This document shows, piece after piece, positions 52,900 through 61,839 of a stretch of 64,000 bases of DNA. The stretch spans positions 248,001 through 312,000 of the forward strand of contig NZ_JAOVZV010000015.1 of the NCBI RefSeq assembly GCF_026460945.1, read 5' to 3'. Both the position numbers and the translations under genes were made by a program. Source of the stretch: Chryseobacterium luquanense (lineage in GTDB: Bacteria > Bacteroidota > Bacteroidia > Flavobacteriales > Weeksellaceae). The stretch's first letter is position 1; every line of letters starts with the position of its first letter. The notes under the pieces are model-generated. The model did not search any database. It worked only from the letters and a program-made list of their open reading frames with translations, and was not told the DNA's origin.

Positions 52900-53481
52900 A
52901 TGAGAGAAGCTTACTTCATTGACGAAAATTTTGAAAATATAGATTTCACTCAACAATCTTTAGAAGTTGGCGAATACGAAAATTGTACTTTCCGAAATTG
53001 TAATTTTGAATATGTAAATCTCTCCGAAATTAAATTTACCGACTCTGAGTTCTTCGAATGTAATTTAAGCATGACAAAACTTGCTGGAACGGCTTTCAGA
53101 GATGTTATATTTAAAGAATGTAAAATGTTTGGAATGCAATTCAATGATTGCAATGAGTTCGGAATGTCTTTTAAATTTGATGGTTGTGCTTTAAATAATT
53201 CTGTTTTTTATAAGTCAACTATTAGAAAAACAGTTTTCAAAAATTCGAAACTAATTGAAGTTGATTTTTCTGAGTCTGATATTTCCAATTCTGTCATTTC
53301 AAACTGTGATTTAAGCGGAGCAATTTTCGACAGAACCAATTTAGAAAAAGCAGATTTAAGAACTTCTTTCAATTATACAATCAATCCTTCCTCAAATAAA
53401 CTTAAGAAGACCAAATTTTCACTTTCTGAAATTCATGGGCTCTTACGTCAACTTGATATAGAAATCGATAAGAATAGCTAA
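52900..53481 (+). CDS. Pentapeptide-repeat protein
   Basis: A 193-residue cytoplasmic protein made almost entirely of degenerate pentapeptide repeats, visible as CTFRNCNFEYVNLSEIKFTD, FFECNLSMTKLAGTAFRDV, IFKECKMFGM and DLSGAIFDRTNLEKADLRTS. Such sequences fold into a right-handed quadrilateral beta-helix. Some members (Qnr, MfpA) protect DNA gyrase from quinolones; that role cannot be inferred here. The C-terminus returns to a short helix (SLSEIHGLLRQLDIEI) seen in Qnr-like and related proteins. It ends at a clear terminator. Confidence 0.9.
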   Translation: MREAYFIDENFENIDFTQQSLEVGEYENCTFRNCNFEYVNLSEIKFTDSEFFECNLSMTKLAGTAFRDVIFKECKMFGMQFNDCNEFGMSFKFDGCALNNSVFYKSTIRKTVFKNSKLIEVDFSESDISNSVISNCDLSGAIFDRTNLEKADLRTSFNYTINPSSNKLKKTKFSLSEIHGLLRQLDIEIDKNS

Positions 53482-53510
53482 TTTATTAGCTTATAGATTA
53501 TAAACAAAAT

Positions 53511-53536
53511 TAAAGCCATCAAATCTGATGGCTTTA
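53511..53536 (+). terminator. Bidirectional terminator
   Basis: TAAAGCCATCA (53511-53521) pairs with TGATGGCTTTA (53526-53536). It lies between the pentapeptide gene and the convergent NlpC/P60 gene; the T-run is short. Confidence 0.75.
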
Positions 53537-53558
53537 TATATAAATCAATTATTTAAGA

Positions 53559-54248
53559 CTAAAAATTAGTAGTTGCTAAATTATTGTAGTTATCTCCGTT
53601 TTCGTTGATTACTCTTTTTGCGAATCTGAATTTAGGTCCCCAATAAGAATCATTCAGTGAAGAAATCATAACACCCTTTGATGTTGCCGCATGAATAAAT
53701 TTCACTTCACCTTCTTCTGTTACATCTTCTACAATTCCTACGTGAGAAATTCTTCTACCGTGAGAAAAGAAAATTAGGTCACCTTTCTGAAGATTTTCTT
53801 TATCGATTGCTTCTCCTTCTTGAGATTGAGAAGCTGCAACTCTTGGCAACGTAAGTCCTGCTGCTGCACCGAAAACTGATAATACAAATGCTGAACAATC
53901 GATTCCGTTTCTTGTAGTTCCTCCATATCTGTAAGGAGTTCCGATATAAGTAGAAGCTTCTGCTAAAATATTGTCGATTGTCTTGTTATGCTTGATCGCT
54001 TTTGCGATTTCAGAATTTTTTATAGAATTCTTGGCGTTAGATAGCGCAACTGCTTTTTCAGAGATAAAAGAATTGATTAATGTCTTCTTATCTTTCTCTA
54101 ACTGAGTGTCTAAAGCAGTAAGTTTGGCATCTGTTTTGTACTCTTTATTGTAAGTTGCCGGTTTTGAAACGACGTAATTTGTTACGCATGATTGAAGTGA
54201 TATTGTAGAAACGAAAGCAACTAAATAAAACAAAACTCTTTTCTTCAT
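53559..54248 (-). CDS. NlpC/P60 (C40) family peptidase lipoprotein
   Basis: A 229-residue lipoprotein with acceptor Cys21 (STISLQSC). A charged, helical spacer (about 40-95) leads to an NlpC/P60 domain with catalytic Cys118 (NGIDCSAFV), His169 (RISHVGIVEDV) and His186 (FIHAATSKGV). These enzymes cut D-Glu-diaminopimelate bonds in peptidoglycan stem peptides. The protein resembles the Spr/MepS type. It is transcribed alone from a promoter at 54299-54331. Confidence 0.94.
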   Translation of the reverse strand: MKKRVLFYLVAFVSTISLQSCVTNYVVSKPATYNKEYKTDAKLTALDTQLEKDKKTLINSFISEKAVALSNAKNSIKNSEIAKAIKHNKTIDNILAEASTYIGTPYRYGGTTRNGIDCSAFVLSVFGAAAGLTLPRVAASQSQEGEAIDKENLQKGDLIFFSHGRRISHVGIVEDVTEEGEVKFIHAATSKGVMISSLNDSYWGPKFRFAKRVINENGDNYNNLATTNF

Positions 54249-54298
54249 AAATTTTCTATTGTCCGTGTTAAAAAGGTATATTTTTCTCTAAAGCCTTA

Positions 54299-54331
54299 CA
54301 AAAGTAGAGATATCTGCCAAGACGGCATCAA
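54299..54331 (-). promoter_or_regulatory. Promoter of the NlpC/P60 gene
   Basis: Minus strand TTG (54329-54331), 22 bases, TACTTTTG (54299-54306), 51 bases before the ATG. Confidence 0.55.
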
Positions 54332-54678
54332 TATGATTATTGTCATGTTCTTGTTTTAACACATTTTAACATCCTTTTTTAATATGTTAAAGAAATAACT
54401 GCGTTGAGGGGCCTATTTTCTATGACATCTAATTTTTTTCATTAAGATTTTTTAACATAATTATTATAGATGCTTACTATTAATAGAAATTTTATTTTTT
54501 TAAATAATTATAATAATCTCAAATACTGTTAAATAAAATGGAGATTAAAAGCTAAATAATGCTTTTATCCCTATTATTTCCGAGTAATATATCTGTTAAG
54601 ATAATATATGTTCGAAGCTTCTTAACGCTCTTGAATTTATTTATATCTCATGTCTCAATAATAAAATTAATTTTAAGC
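54332..54678. other. Gene-free AT-rich spacer
   Basis: About 350 bases between the NlpC/P60 promoter and the GS III terminator. No open frame with family signature, no tRNA-like or strong hairpin structure, and no repeat that I recognise. Confidence 0.5.
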
Positions 54679-54706
54679 AAAAAAAATTCCCCGCATTAAC
54701 GGGGAA
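54679..54706 (-). terminator. Glutamine synthetase III terminator
   Basis: TTCCCCG (54687-54693) pairs with CGGGGAA (54700-54706), six-base loop, with a T-run on the minus strand. Confidence 0.82.
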
Positions 54707-54734
54707 CCTTCACTAATATGGAACTTTACAGATG

Positions 54735-56930
54735 TTATCTTGTAAATAACATTTCTCTATATTTCGTCATTGGCCAAAGCTCGTCATCAACCATCATTTC
54801 AAGATCGTCAGATGCTTCTCTGATCGGATCAAATAACGGAATAACGCTTGTGCAGTATAGTTCTGCCTGCTTTTGGCTTTCAGACGTTGCTTTTGCAGCT
54901 TCTCTCGCTTTCATAAGATCTTCAACACCTAATTTAATTTTAGAAATGTTTCCTGAAATCTGAGTAATTAAGCTCATCTGCTCTTTAGCAAGAGTTTTGA
55001 ATTCTTTATCATCAAAAATTTCTTTAAGACCTCTTACGTTTTCAATCAGTCTGTTCTGATAATTTAAAGCCGAAGGAATAATGTGGTTTCTTGCGATGTC
55101 ACTCAATACTCTTGCTTCGATATCAATAACTGTTGAATATTTTTCTAATTTAATTTCGTTTCTCGCCTCAACTTCTCTATGATTGAAGATTCCGATTTCC
55201 TCATATAGATCAAGGAATTTCTGGTTCATTTCCTGCTTTAAAGCTTCAGGAGTAGTTTTCCAGTTGTTTAAGCCTCTTTTTTCAGCTTCTAAAGCCCAAT
55301 CATCAGAATATCCGTCACCTTCAAACATAATGTTTTTACACTGCTTGATGTATTCTCTTAATACATTAAAGATTGCTTCGTCTTTTTTAAGACCTGTTTC
55401 AATTAAAGCGTCCACTTCTACTTTGAAATCGCTTAATTGTTTTGCCGCAATCGTGTTCATTACGGTCATAGATTCTGCACAGTTTGCAGAAGAACCTACC
55501 GCTCTGATCTCGAATTTATTTCCGGTAAATGCAAATGGAGATGTTCTGTTTCTGTCAGTATTATCCAACAAAATTTCAGGAATTTTTCCAACTACATTTA
55601 ATTTTAAGTCAGTTTTTTCGTCTGGTGAAAGTTTCCCTTCCGTTACTTTTTCAAGCTCTTCCAAAACTCTGAACAACTGACTTCCAATAAATACTGAAAT
55701 AATTGCCGGTGGAGCTTCGTTTGCACCCAATCTGTGATCGTTGCTTGCAGAAGCAATACTTGCTCTTAAAAGATCTGCATATTCGTGAACTGCCTTAATT
55801 GTATTCACGAAAAATGTTAAGAACTGTAAGTTTTTCTTTGGGTTTTTTCCCGGGCTTAAAAGGTTTTCGCCAGTATCAGTTGCCAAAGACCAGTTGTTGT
55901 GTTTCCCACTTCCGTTTACACCTGCGAAAGGTTTTTCGTGGAATAAAATATGGAAATGGTGTCTGTGAGCAATTCTTGCCATAACGTCCATCAACAGAGA
56001 GTTGTGGTCAACAGCAACGTTTACTTCTTCAAACATCGGAGCTAACTCAAATTGGTTTGGAGCTACTTCGTTGTGTCTTGTAGTAACCGGAATTCCCAAT
56101 TTCATACATTCAACTTCCAGCTCTTTCATGAAGTTCATAACTCTTGTAGGAATTGAACCGAAATAATGGTCATCCAATTGCTGTCCTTTTGCAGGAGAAT
56201 GTCCTAATAAAGTTTTACCTGTTAAAACTAAATCTGGACGAGACTGATACAATGCTGAATCAACCAGGAAATATTCTTGCTCCCAACCTAAAGTAGGAGT
56301 TACTTTCGTTACATTTTTGTCGAAATACTGCATAACATTCGTTGCAGCTTCGTCTACAGCGTGCAAAGCTCTCAATAAAGGTGCTTTGTAATCTAAAGTT
56401 TCTCCTGTGTAAGAAATAAAGATAGAAGGAATACACAAAGTAGTTCCCATAATAAATGCCGGAGATGTAGGATCCCAAGCCGTATAACCTCTTGCTTCAA
56501 ACGTGTTTCTGATTCCACCATTCGGGAAAGAAGATGCATCAGGCTCTTGCTGAATCAATAAGTTTCCGCTGAATCTTTCGATTGCTCTACCACCTTCTAT
56601 AGGAGTGAAGAATGAATCGTGCTTTTCTGCAGTGCTTCCAGTCAATGGCTGAAACCAGTGCGTGTAATGGGTAACCCCTTTGCTCATTGCCCAGTCTTTC
56701 ATAGCAACAGCTACCTGATCTGCAATTAGTCTCTGGATTTTACTTCCTTTTTTAATAGCATCCATAATAGATTGGAATGCTTCTTTTGTTAAGTATTCTC
56801 TCATTGTGTTTTCAGAGAATACATTTTCACAAAATAATTCTGATAATTTAGCAGGAATTTCTACTGAATTATCTTTTCTAAAGTCCTTGAATGGTAAAGT
56901 TTCTAAAGCTTTAAATCTTAAAGTTGACAT
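54735..56930 (-). CDS. glnN: Glutamine synthetase type III
   Basis: A 731-residue GS III, the large dodecameric form common in Bacteroidota. It makes glutamine from glutamate, ammonium and ATP. Key segments: HYTHWFQPLTGSTAEKHDSF, LGWEQEYFLVD, HNEVAPNQFELAPMFEEVN, MARIAHRHHFHILFHEKPFA, GVNGSGKHNNWSL and DRNRTSPFAFTGNKFEIRAV. The length and the long helical C-terminus are typical of type III and exclude the ~470-residue type I. A -7 box lies upstream and a strong terminator follows. Confidence 0.97.
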   Translation of the reverse strand: MSTLRFKALETLPFKDFRKDNSVEIPAKLSELFCENVFSENTMREYLTKEAFQSIMDAIKKGSKIQRLIADQVAVAMKDWAMSKGVTHYTHWFQPLTGSTAEKHDSFFTPIEGGRAIERFSGNLLIQQEPDASSFPNGGIRNTFEARGYTAWDPTSPAFIMGTTLCIPSIFISYTGETLDYKAPLLRALHAVDEAATNVMQYFDKNVTKVTPTLGWEQEYFLVDSALYQSRPDLVLTGKTLLGHSPAKGQQLDDHYFGSIPTRVMNFMKELEVECMKLGIPVTTRHNEVAPNQFELAPMFEEVNVAVDHNSLLMDVMARIAHRHHFHILFHEKPFAGVNGSGKHNNWSLATDTGENLLSPGKNPKKNLQFLTFFVNTIKAVHEYADLLRASIASASNDHRLGANEAPPAIISVFIGSQLFRVLEELEKVTEGKLSPDEKTDLKLNVVGKIPEILLDNTDRNRTSPFAFTGNKFEIRAVGSSANCAESMTVMNTIAAKQLSDFKVEVDALIETGLKKDEAIFNVLREYIKQCKNIMFEGDGYSDDWALEAEKRGLNNWKTTPEALKQEMNQKFLDLYEEIGIFNHREVEARNEIKLEKYSTVIDIEARVLSDIARNHIIPSALNYQNRLIENVRGLKEIFDDKEFKTLAKEQMSLITQISGNISKIKLGVEDLMKAREAAKATSESQKQAELYCTSVIPLFDPIREASDDLEMMVDDELWPMTKYREMLFTR

Positions 56931-57248
56931 ATAGTGTTGAATTTTTATGGCGCAAATTTACAAAAAAAATGAATTGAAAATAAAATACCCCTAATTTTTT
57001 TAGACTATTTAATTATTTGTTTTGGTTTTAATTTCAATTGACCCCTGTTCTAATATGGGGTGTTTTTAAAATGGAATTAATTTTCCGTTTAAATAAGATT
57101 AATATGGGTGCAGATAAACATTTTTTCTGTTAAAATAGGATTTAAAATTAAGTTTAAATCATTTTGAGAGTAATGATTTCCTGAATTCATTTTAAAAAAC
57201 AAACTTATGATGCTCAAGAATCCTTATTTTTGAATAAATCAAAACCCG
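56931..57248. promoter_or_regulatory. Divergent promoter region of GS III and the YwqK-like gene
   Basis: A 318-base gene-free, AT-rich region. On the minus strand TAAATTTG (56953-56960) is the likely -7 box for GS III. On the plus strand TATTTTTG (57225-57232) is the likely -7 box for the gene at 57249. No clear -33 partner or operator palindrome is recognised in between. Confidence 0.5.
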
Positions 57249-59738
57249 ATGATAAAAAAAATCACATTCATTATTTCCTGCCTGTTCTTGCAAATGCTAT
57301 TTTCTCAAAAATCAGATCCGATATATTATGATAAAGATTGGGAAGTTACTACAAAGGCAAATGCTTCTTATTATCGACTCATGCCTTTGAAACAAATCGG
57401 CGAGTTGGCTTTGCTTCACGATTTTTATATCAACGGAACTCAGCAGTTTGAAGGCTACACTTTGAAGGCTAATGAAAATGCATACGTTGGTGATATTATT
57501 TGGTACGACGAAAGTGGAAATGATGAAAATTTTAAACAATATCGCAATGATACAAAGAACCTTACCTTATTATATTATCACAGCAATGGCAAAATCCGGA
57601 AAAAAGTTCAGTATAAAAACGGAGTAAAAGATGGTGAAGCCATAATTTACGCAACCGATGGAATGGTTTTAATGAAAGGGATTTATGCAAAAGGCAAACC
57701 TGAAAGCGGAAGTTTTGAAAGAGTAAGACAAAGTGATGACTACGATTATAATTCAACTAGTGAAGAAGGTACAGACGGTAAAATTCTGGAGACGGCTGAA
57801 GGGGTAATGGTTTCGCCTCCGCCTCCAGTAGATGTTCAGACAACAACTGTTGAACCTCAAACGGTAGAAATGGCAGTCTATGAAGGTGAAAATCTTTTGA
57901 AAAGCAAGAAAAACAGAAAAACCGTTTCAGAAAAAATATTTTGGGTCAACTCAAAGCAATTGGCTCAGGAAACGGTTTATGAAATCGGCGCGTATGATTT
58001 TAAACCTACTGCTAGAAAAAATTACTATAAAACCGGGAAATTGGTTCAGTCTTTAAATGAAACTCAGTTCAAACAATATGGAAATGACATTGAAAACGGC
58101 GCTGAATATCAATATTATCTTCAAAATAACTTTGCGACCGGTATTAAGTCTGTTTCAGATTTTAGTAAAGGTGAAAAGTCAGGGAAAGAGATCGTTTATT
58201 TTCCAGATGGAAATGTTTCTTTCGAAACCAATTATAAAAATGGCTTAAAAGATGGTGAGGAAACTGTTTTTAATGAAAATAAAACGGTGAAAAGTAAGCG
58301 GGTTTATAAAGAAGGGAAATCTTTTAATGGAAATTTTGACGAAAGGGTAGGCGGTATGTACGTCAGCCAAAATTATACAGATGGTGTAAAAGAAGGTGAG
58401 GCAATTGCTTTAGATGAAGAAAAGCAAATAGTTGCAAAAGGAATTTACAAAAACGGAAAACCTTTTAACGGAACTTTTATTGAAGGTAATGAAGATAGTT
58501 CTGATAATTATGAGTTGATCAATGTTGAAAACTTCAAAAAAACCGGCTTACAAAAAGTTTTCGGCTACAGATTGGAGAATTTAATTAAAACGTATACGAT
58601 CAAAGATAATAAACTGAACGGAATGACTACTTTCTATAATGACAGTAAAATAGTGGGAACTTTAGAGTATAAAAATGGCGAACCGTACAACGGAAACCTG
58701 GTTGAAAGTGAGAAAACTTCGGTTTTCAAAAACGGAAAAATTACAGAAGAGACGTATTTTGAAGATACTTATAATAAGGATAACATTCGGAAGCAAAAAC
58801 TGTATGAAAATGGAATTCTCGTAAAGGTTAAAGATTTTTCTTTTGATATTTCAGAAAACCCCCAGGAACTTTATGAAGGTGTTTTTAAAAATGGAAAACC
58901 TTATTCCGGATACTTTGAAACTGAATATAACAGAGAATTTAAGCAAGTCAATTATTTTGAAAACGGAATTTTGAAATTTCAATATTCAAACGATTATCTG
59001 AAAAATATGGATAATTTCAGACATCAGTCTTATGATATTAAATCTACGTATAAAGACGGAAAAATATACGATGGCATAGAATATAAGCTAGATGAAAAAC
59101 AATTTATCTCAAGATATTGGAAGAGTGGAGTTTTACAAAGTTTCGACTGGGATTTGTTTGCAGTGCATTATTTCAACAGACTTCATTTTGAACTGAAAAA
59201 TAATACGATTGAAATCAGCGATATGCAGGCAAACAGAAAGGCTGAAATTAAAATTGACCCATCCAAAAACACGTTTAACAAACAGCTTTCTATCGGTGGA
59301 AAAGTAGTTGACGGTACCAAAAAAGATTATCTGGATTCAAAGTATAAAGAAAGCATTATTGTTTATTGCGAGAAAGACGGAAAAATTGTCTCAAGTACCG
59401 TAAATCCAATGGATGAATCGATGGAGCCGATGGAAGGAACGGAATTGTTCTACAAAGTTTATGCAATGGTGAACGAAACTTCAGGTCTTCAGGATAATTT
59501 CAATAGGTTGGCAGAGAAAATTTCAGGCGACAAATTCATTGAAGAAACCGACGAAAACCGTATCATCACGGGAATTCAGATGGATGCTGAAGGAAAACCC
59601 AAAGACGGAATTCTAATTACTCCCAAACAAAATAATACGTATACTGTACAATTCTATATGAATAGAAAACTGATGAAAACAGTAGAAAAAGTTACCGTAG
59701 AAAAAATCGAGACCGTAATTAAGAATATAGATGATTAA
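57249..59738 (+). CDS. Large secreted YwqK/MORN-like repeat protein
   Basis: An 829-residue exported protein with signal MIKKITFIISCLFLQMLFSQ. It is built from many MORN-variant (YwqK-type) units, each around 20-24 residues: YHSNGKIRKKVQYKNGVKDG, YFPDGNVSFETNYKNGLKDG, IYKNGKPFNGTFIEG, EYKNGEPYNGNLVES and VFKNGKPYSGYFE. The family name 'YwqK antitoxin' comes from a Bacillus immunity protein, but secreted Bacteroidota members have no shown antitoxin role. The repeats likely form a long beta-hairpin solenoid. A Pro/Val-rich linker interrupts them near residue 190. The gene stands alone. Confidence 0.8.
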   Translation: MIKKITFIISCLFLQMLFSQKSDPIYYDKDWEVTTKANASYYRLMPLKQIGELALLHDFYINGTQQFEGYTLKANENAYVGDIIWYDESGNDENFKQYRNDTKNLTLLYYHSNGKIRKKVQYKNGVKDGEAIIYATDGMVLMKGIYAKGKPESGSFERVRQSDDYDYNSTSEEGTDGKILETAEGVMVSPPPPVDVQTTTVEPQTVEMAVYEGENLLKSKKNRKTVSEKIFWVNSKQLAQETVYEIGAYDFKPTARKNYYKTGKLVQSLNETQFKQYGNDIENGAEYQYYLQNNFATGIKSVSDFSKGEKSGKEIVYFPDGNVSFETNYKNGLKDGEETVFNENKTVKSKRVYKEGKSFNGNFDERVGGMYVSQNYTDGVKEGEAIALDEEKQIVAKGIYKNGKPFNGTFIEGNEDSSDNYELINVENFKKTGLQKVFGYRLENLIKTYTIKDNKLNGMTTFYNDSKIVGTLEYKNGEPYNGNLVESEKTSVFKNGKITEETYFEDTYNKDNIRKQKLYENGILVKVKDFSFDISENPQELYEGVFKNGKPYSGYFETEYNREFKQVNYFENGILKFQYSNDYLKNMDNFRHQSYDIKSTYKDGKIYDGIEYKLDEKQFISRYWKSGVLQSFDWDLFAVHYFNRLHFELKNNTIEISDMQANRKAEIKIDPSKNTFNKQLSIGGKVVDGTKKDYLDSKYKESIIVYCEKDGKIVSSTVNPMDESMEPMEGTELFYKVYAMVNETSGLQDNFNRLAEKISGDKFIEETDENRIITGIQMDAEGKPKDGILITPKQNNTYTVQFYMNRKLMKTVEKVTVEKIETVIKNIDD

Positions 59739-59880
59739 TTACGGAAGCAATATGAATAAAACTTATTCCAAAATTCTTTCTCAATAGAAACGTAAATATT
59801 AATTTTAAGTCGTTTAAAAATTTAGTTTAAAATGTAATTGTTTGGTTTAAAGTTCTTTAAATCATTAAAATTATTTTCCG

Positions 59881-59888
59881 TAACTTAG
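59881..59888 (+). promoter_or_regulatory. Possible -7 element of the 59915 gene
   Basis: TAACTTAG deviates from TAnnTTTG at one position and lies 26 bases before the ATG. Confidence 0.3.
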
Positions 59889-59914
59889 CAGACTTTTTAT
59901 AAAAAATTTAATAT

Positions 59915-61606
59915 ATGACAAATTCTAGAGCAAGAGAAACCACCGAGGCAATTGAAAGACTATACATTTCTATGAGACACCTGTTTTATAGAGGTTTTTT
60001 CAAGCCAAGCGGAGTTTCCGGAGAAAGCATTAGAAGTTTGTTGAAGACGATCAATCCCGAGATTTACGGTACCATGAGCGTTCCAAGCAAGTTGGAGCTT
60101 GATGGTTTGATGTATGTTTTAGACAGACTTCCGGAAGGAATAGAAGAATGTGCTTTCATTCATCTTACATCAGACGAAGGCTTTGATAAAGGGAGTTTTG
60201 AGCCGATCGTTCCTAAGAAAAGAAGGAGAAACTGTTACCGTATCGACGAACATCAGATGAATATCGAAGTTCTTTTGGGACGTTCAGAAATCTATGATAT
60301 CCTTACCCACTTAACATTCTTATTTATAGAAGCCGATAAAATCCGTAATCTCGCATTTATTCAGGATGAAAACTGGAAGCCGACACGTGCTTTCAAAATC
60401 ATTGAAGAAGTGGTAAAGGGCGAGAAAAAATTCAGCAGAAGAGAAAAAGAAGTCGCATTGATTCACCTTTCTTCTTTAATAGGAAGAACTTTTGATGAAA
60501 CTTTAAATGCCTACAATACGTTTGGTGACGATGAAAATCCGGACAGATTATTCAAAATCATTTACCATTTAGGAAAAGTGAGTCTGGAAGATGCCAAACA
60601 AAGCCGTGAGCGTGAGATTTATTTCAGTGCTATTTTAAAAGAAAGAGTCGGTCACCACTATTTCGGAGAAAAGTGGGCTCACAAAGTGAAAGAAGTTTTA
60701 TTTGAAAACGACCTTCACATGCGTCCGTTACACATTATTTCTGCGAATATGCATTCGGTGAAAAATATGTTGTACAGCAATGATGCTTTAAAGAAAAAAG
60801 ATCCGAAAGATGTTGATTACAAACTCTACGGAGAAATTTCAGATAAAAAAGATCTTCGTGACAAAGTTTCAAAATACGCTTTGGAAGAAGGTTTAGTTTA
60901 CATCAATGACAAAAGCGGAAGTAATATCGATGTTCAGATCATCGATTTAAGCAAAACCAATCTTAAAAACACGCCGTTCGGTCACTTGAAATACGATGGT
61001 GACGATGTGATCATGGTTTTCGATTATGCATTTGGCGAACAGGCTTTTGAGGTGATGGATGAATTACTGAGACCTTTCGAGCAAAAAGGAGAAGTATACA
61101 TGATGAAAGTAAAATCTGTTTCCATCATGGGGAAAGCGGGAATTCTCGCTGGTGGAAAAGGTGATATTATGATTCCTACTTCCCATATTTTTGAAGGAAC
61201 GGCAGATAATTATCCGTTTGAAAATGCTCTGAAGCTGGAAGATTTTAAAGATGATGAATTGCAGGCATTCGAAGGACCGATGATTACGGTTTTGGGAACG
61301 TCACTTCAGAACAGAGACATTCTTTCTTATTTTATGAACACTTCATGGAAGGCCATCGGACTTGAAATGGAAGGTGCACATTACCAGAAAGCGATTCAGG
61401 TAGCATCTAAAATCAGACATCATATCGCACCGGACTTATTTGTAAGTTACGCTTACTACGCTTCAGATAATCCTTTGGAAACTGGAGCTACGCTTTCATC
61501 AGGTGGATTAGGACTGACCGGTGTAAAACCTACGTATCTGATTACTTTAAGAATCCTGGAAAAGATTTTACAAAGCGGAAAGAAAGAGATTTCTTCTAAA
61601 AAATAA
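59915..61606 (+). CDS. DUF6909-like protein with nucleoside-phosphorylase-like C-terminus
   Basis: A 563-residue cytoplasmic protein that is probably the uncharacterised Bacteroidota family DUF6909. The N-terminal ~330 residues are mainly helical (ERLYISMRHLFYRGFFKPSG, GRSEIYDILTHLTFLFIEAD). The C-terminal part carries two segments like those of nucleoside phosphorylases: GKAGILAGGKGDIMIPT (406-422), like the GTAGG..GDIVI element, and GLEMEGAHYQKA (around E484-A488), like the EMEGA ribose-binding motif. A base-cleaving or base-binding role is an inference. There is no signal peptide. The gene is monocistronic and ends at a terminator. Confidence 0.7.
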   Translation: MTNSRARETTEAIERLYISMRHLFYRGFFKPSGVSGESIRSLLKTINPEIYGTMSVPSKLELDGLMYVLDRLPEGIEECAFIHLTSDEGFDKGSFEPIVPKKRRRNCYRIDEHQMNIEVLLGRSEIYDILTHLTFLFIEADKIRNLAFIQDENWKPTRAFKIIEEVVKGEKKFSRREKEVALIHLSSLIGRTFDETLNAYNTFGDDENPDRLFKIIYHLGKVSLEDAKQSREREIYFSAILKERVGHHYFGEKWAHKVKEVLFENDLHMRPLHIISANMHSVKNMLYSNDALKKKDPKDVDYKLYGEISDKKDLRDKVSKYALEEGLVYINDKSGSNIDVQIIDLSKTNLKNTPFGHLKYDGDDVIMVFDYAFGEQAFEVMDELLRPFEQKGEVYMMKVKSVSIMGKAGILAGGKGDIMIPTSHIFEGTADNYPFENALKLEDFKDDELQAFEGPMITVLGTSLQNRDILSYFMNTSWKAIGLEMEGAHYQKAIQVASKIRHHIAPDLFVSYAYYASDNPLETGATLSSGGLGLTGVKPTYLITLRILEKILQSGKKEISSKK

Positions 61607-61629
61607 ATCTGATTATACAGAATACATTT

Positions 61630-61668
61630 AATCCTTCAAGGTTTGTAAACTTTGAAGGATTTTTTTTA
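61630..61668 (+). terminator. Terminator of the DUF6909-like gene
   Basis: AATCCTTCAA (61630-61639) pairs with TTGAAGGATT (61652-61661), followed by seven more T's. Confidence 0.82.
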
Positions 61669-61683
61669 GGGTTTAATTGTTAC

Positions 61684-61800
61684 CAACCTTGTCAAGGTTA
61701 CTTAGAAAATGATATAGTTTCATTTGTGAATTCGAGGCGTGACGTTTTTTGGTTATTTAAAAAAGAATCTGTGAAAATCCGTGTAATCTTTGGGAAACTC
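61684..61800. repeat. Composite degenerate intergenic repeat
   Basis: AACCTTGTCAAGGTT (61685-61699) is a near-palindrome. Further on, AATTCGAGGCGTGACGTTTT and AATCTGTGAAAATCCGTGTA resemble the 'attcgtggc / aatctgtg / aatccgtg' elements scattered through Chryseobacterium intergenic regions. No coding content. Confidence 0.45.
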
Positions 61801-61839
61801 AAAAAAATATTATCTTTAAGATATTTAAATGTAAAAGAA

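Noticed and set aside
52900..53481. Pentapeptide protein as a Qnr quinolone-resistance determinant
   Set aside because: Repeat content alone does not show gyrase binding, and no mobile-element context is present.
54332..54678. Possible small RNA or tRNA in the gap
   Set aside because: The region is AT-rich without a cloverleaf, strong hairpin or promoter-terminator pair of its own.
55183..55680. Long open frame on the plus strand opposite the GS III gene
   Set aside because: It lies wholly antisense to a well-conserved gene, with no family motif or promoter. The frame is open because of the codon use of the real gene.
57249..59738. YwqK protein as the immunity half of a toxin-antitoxin system
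   Set aside because: No toxin-like gene is adjacent, the protein has a signal peptide, and the flanking genes are glutamine synthetase and a housekeeping-like protein.
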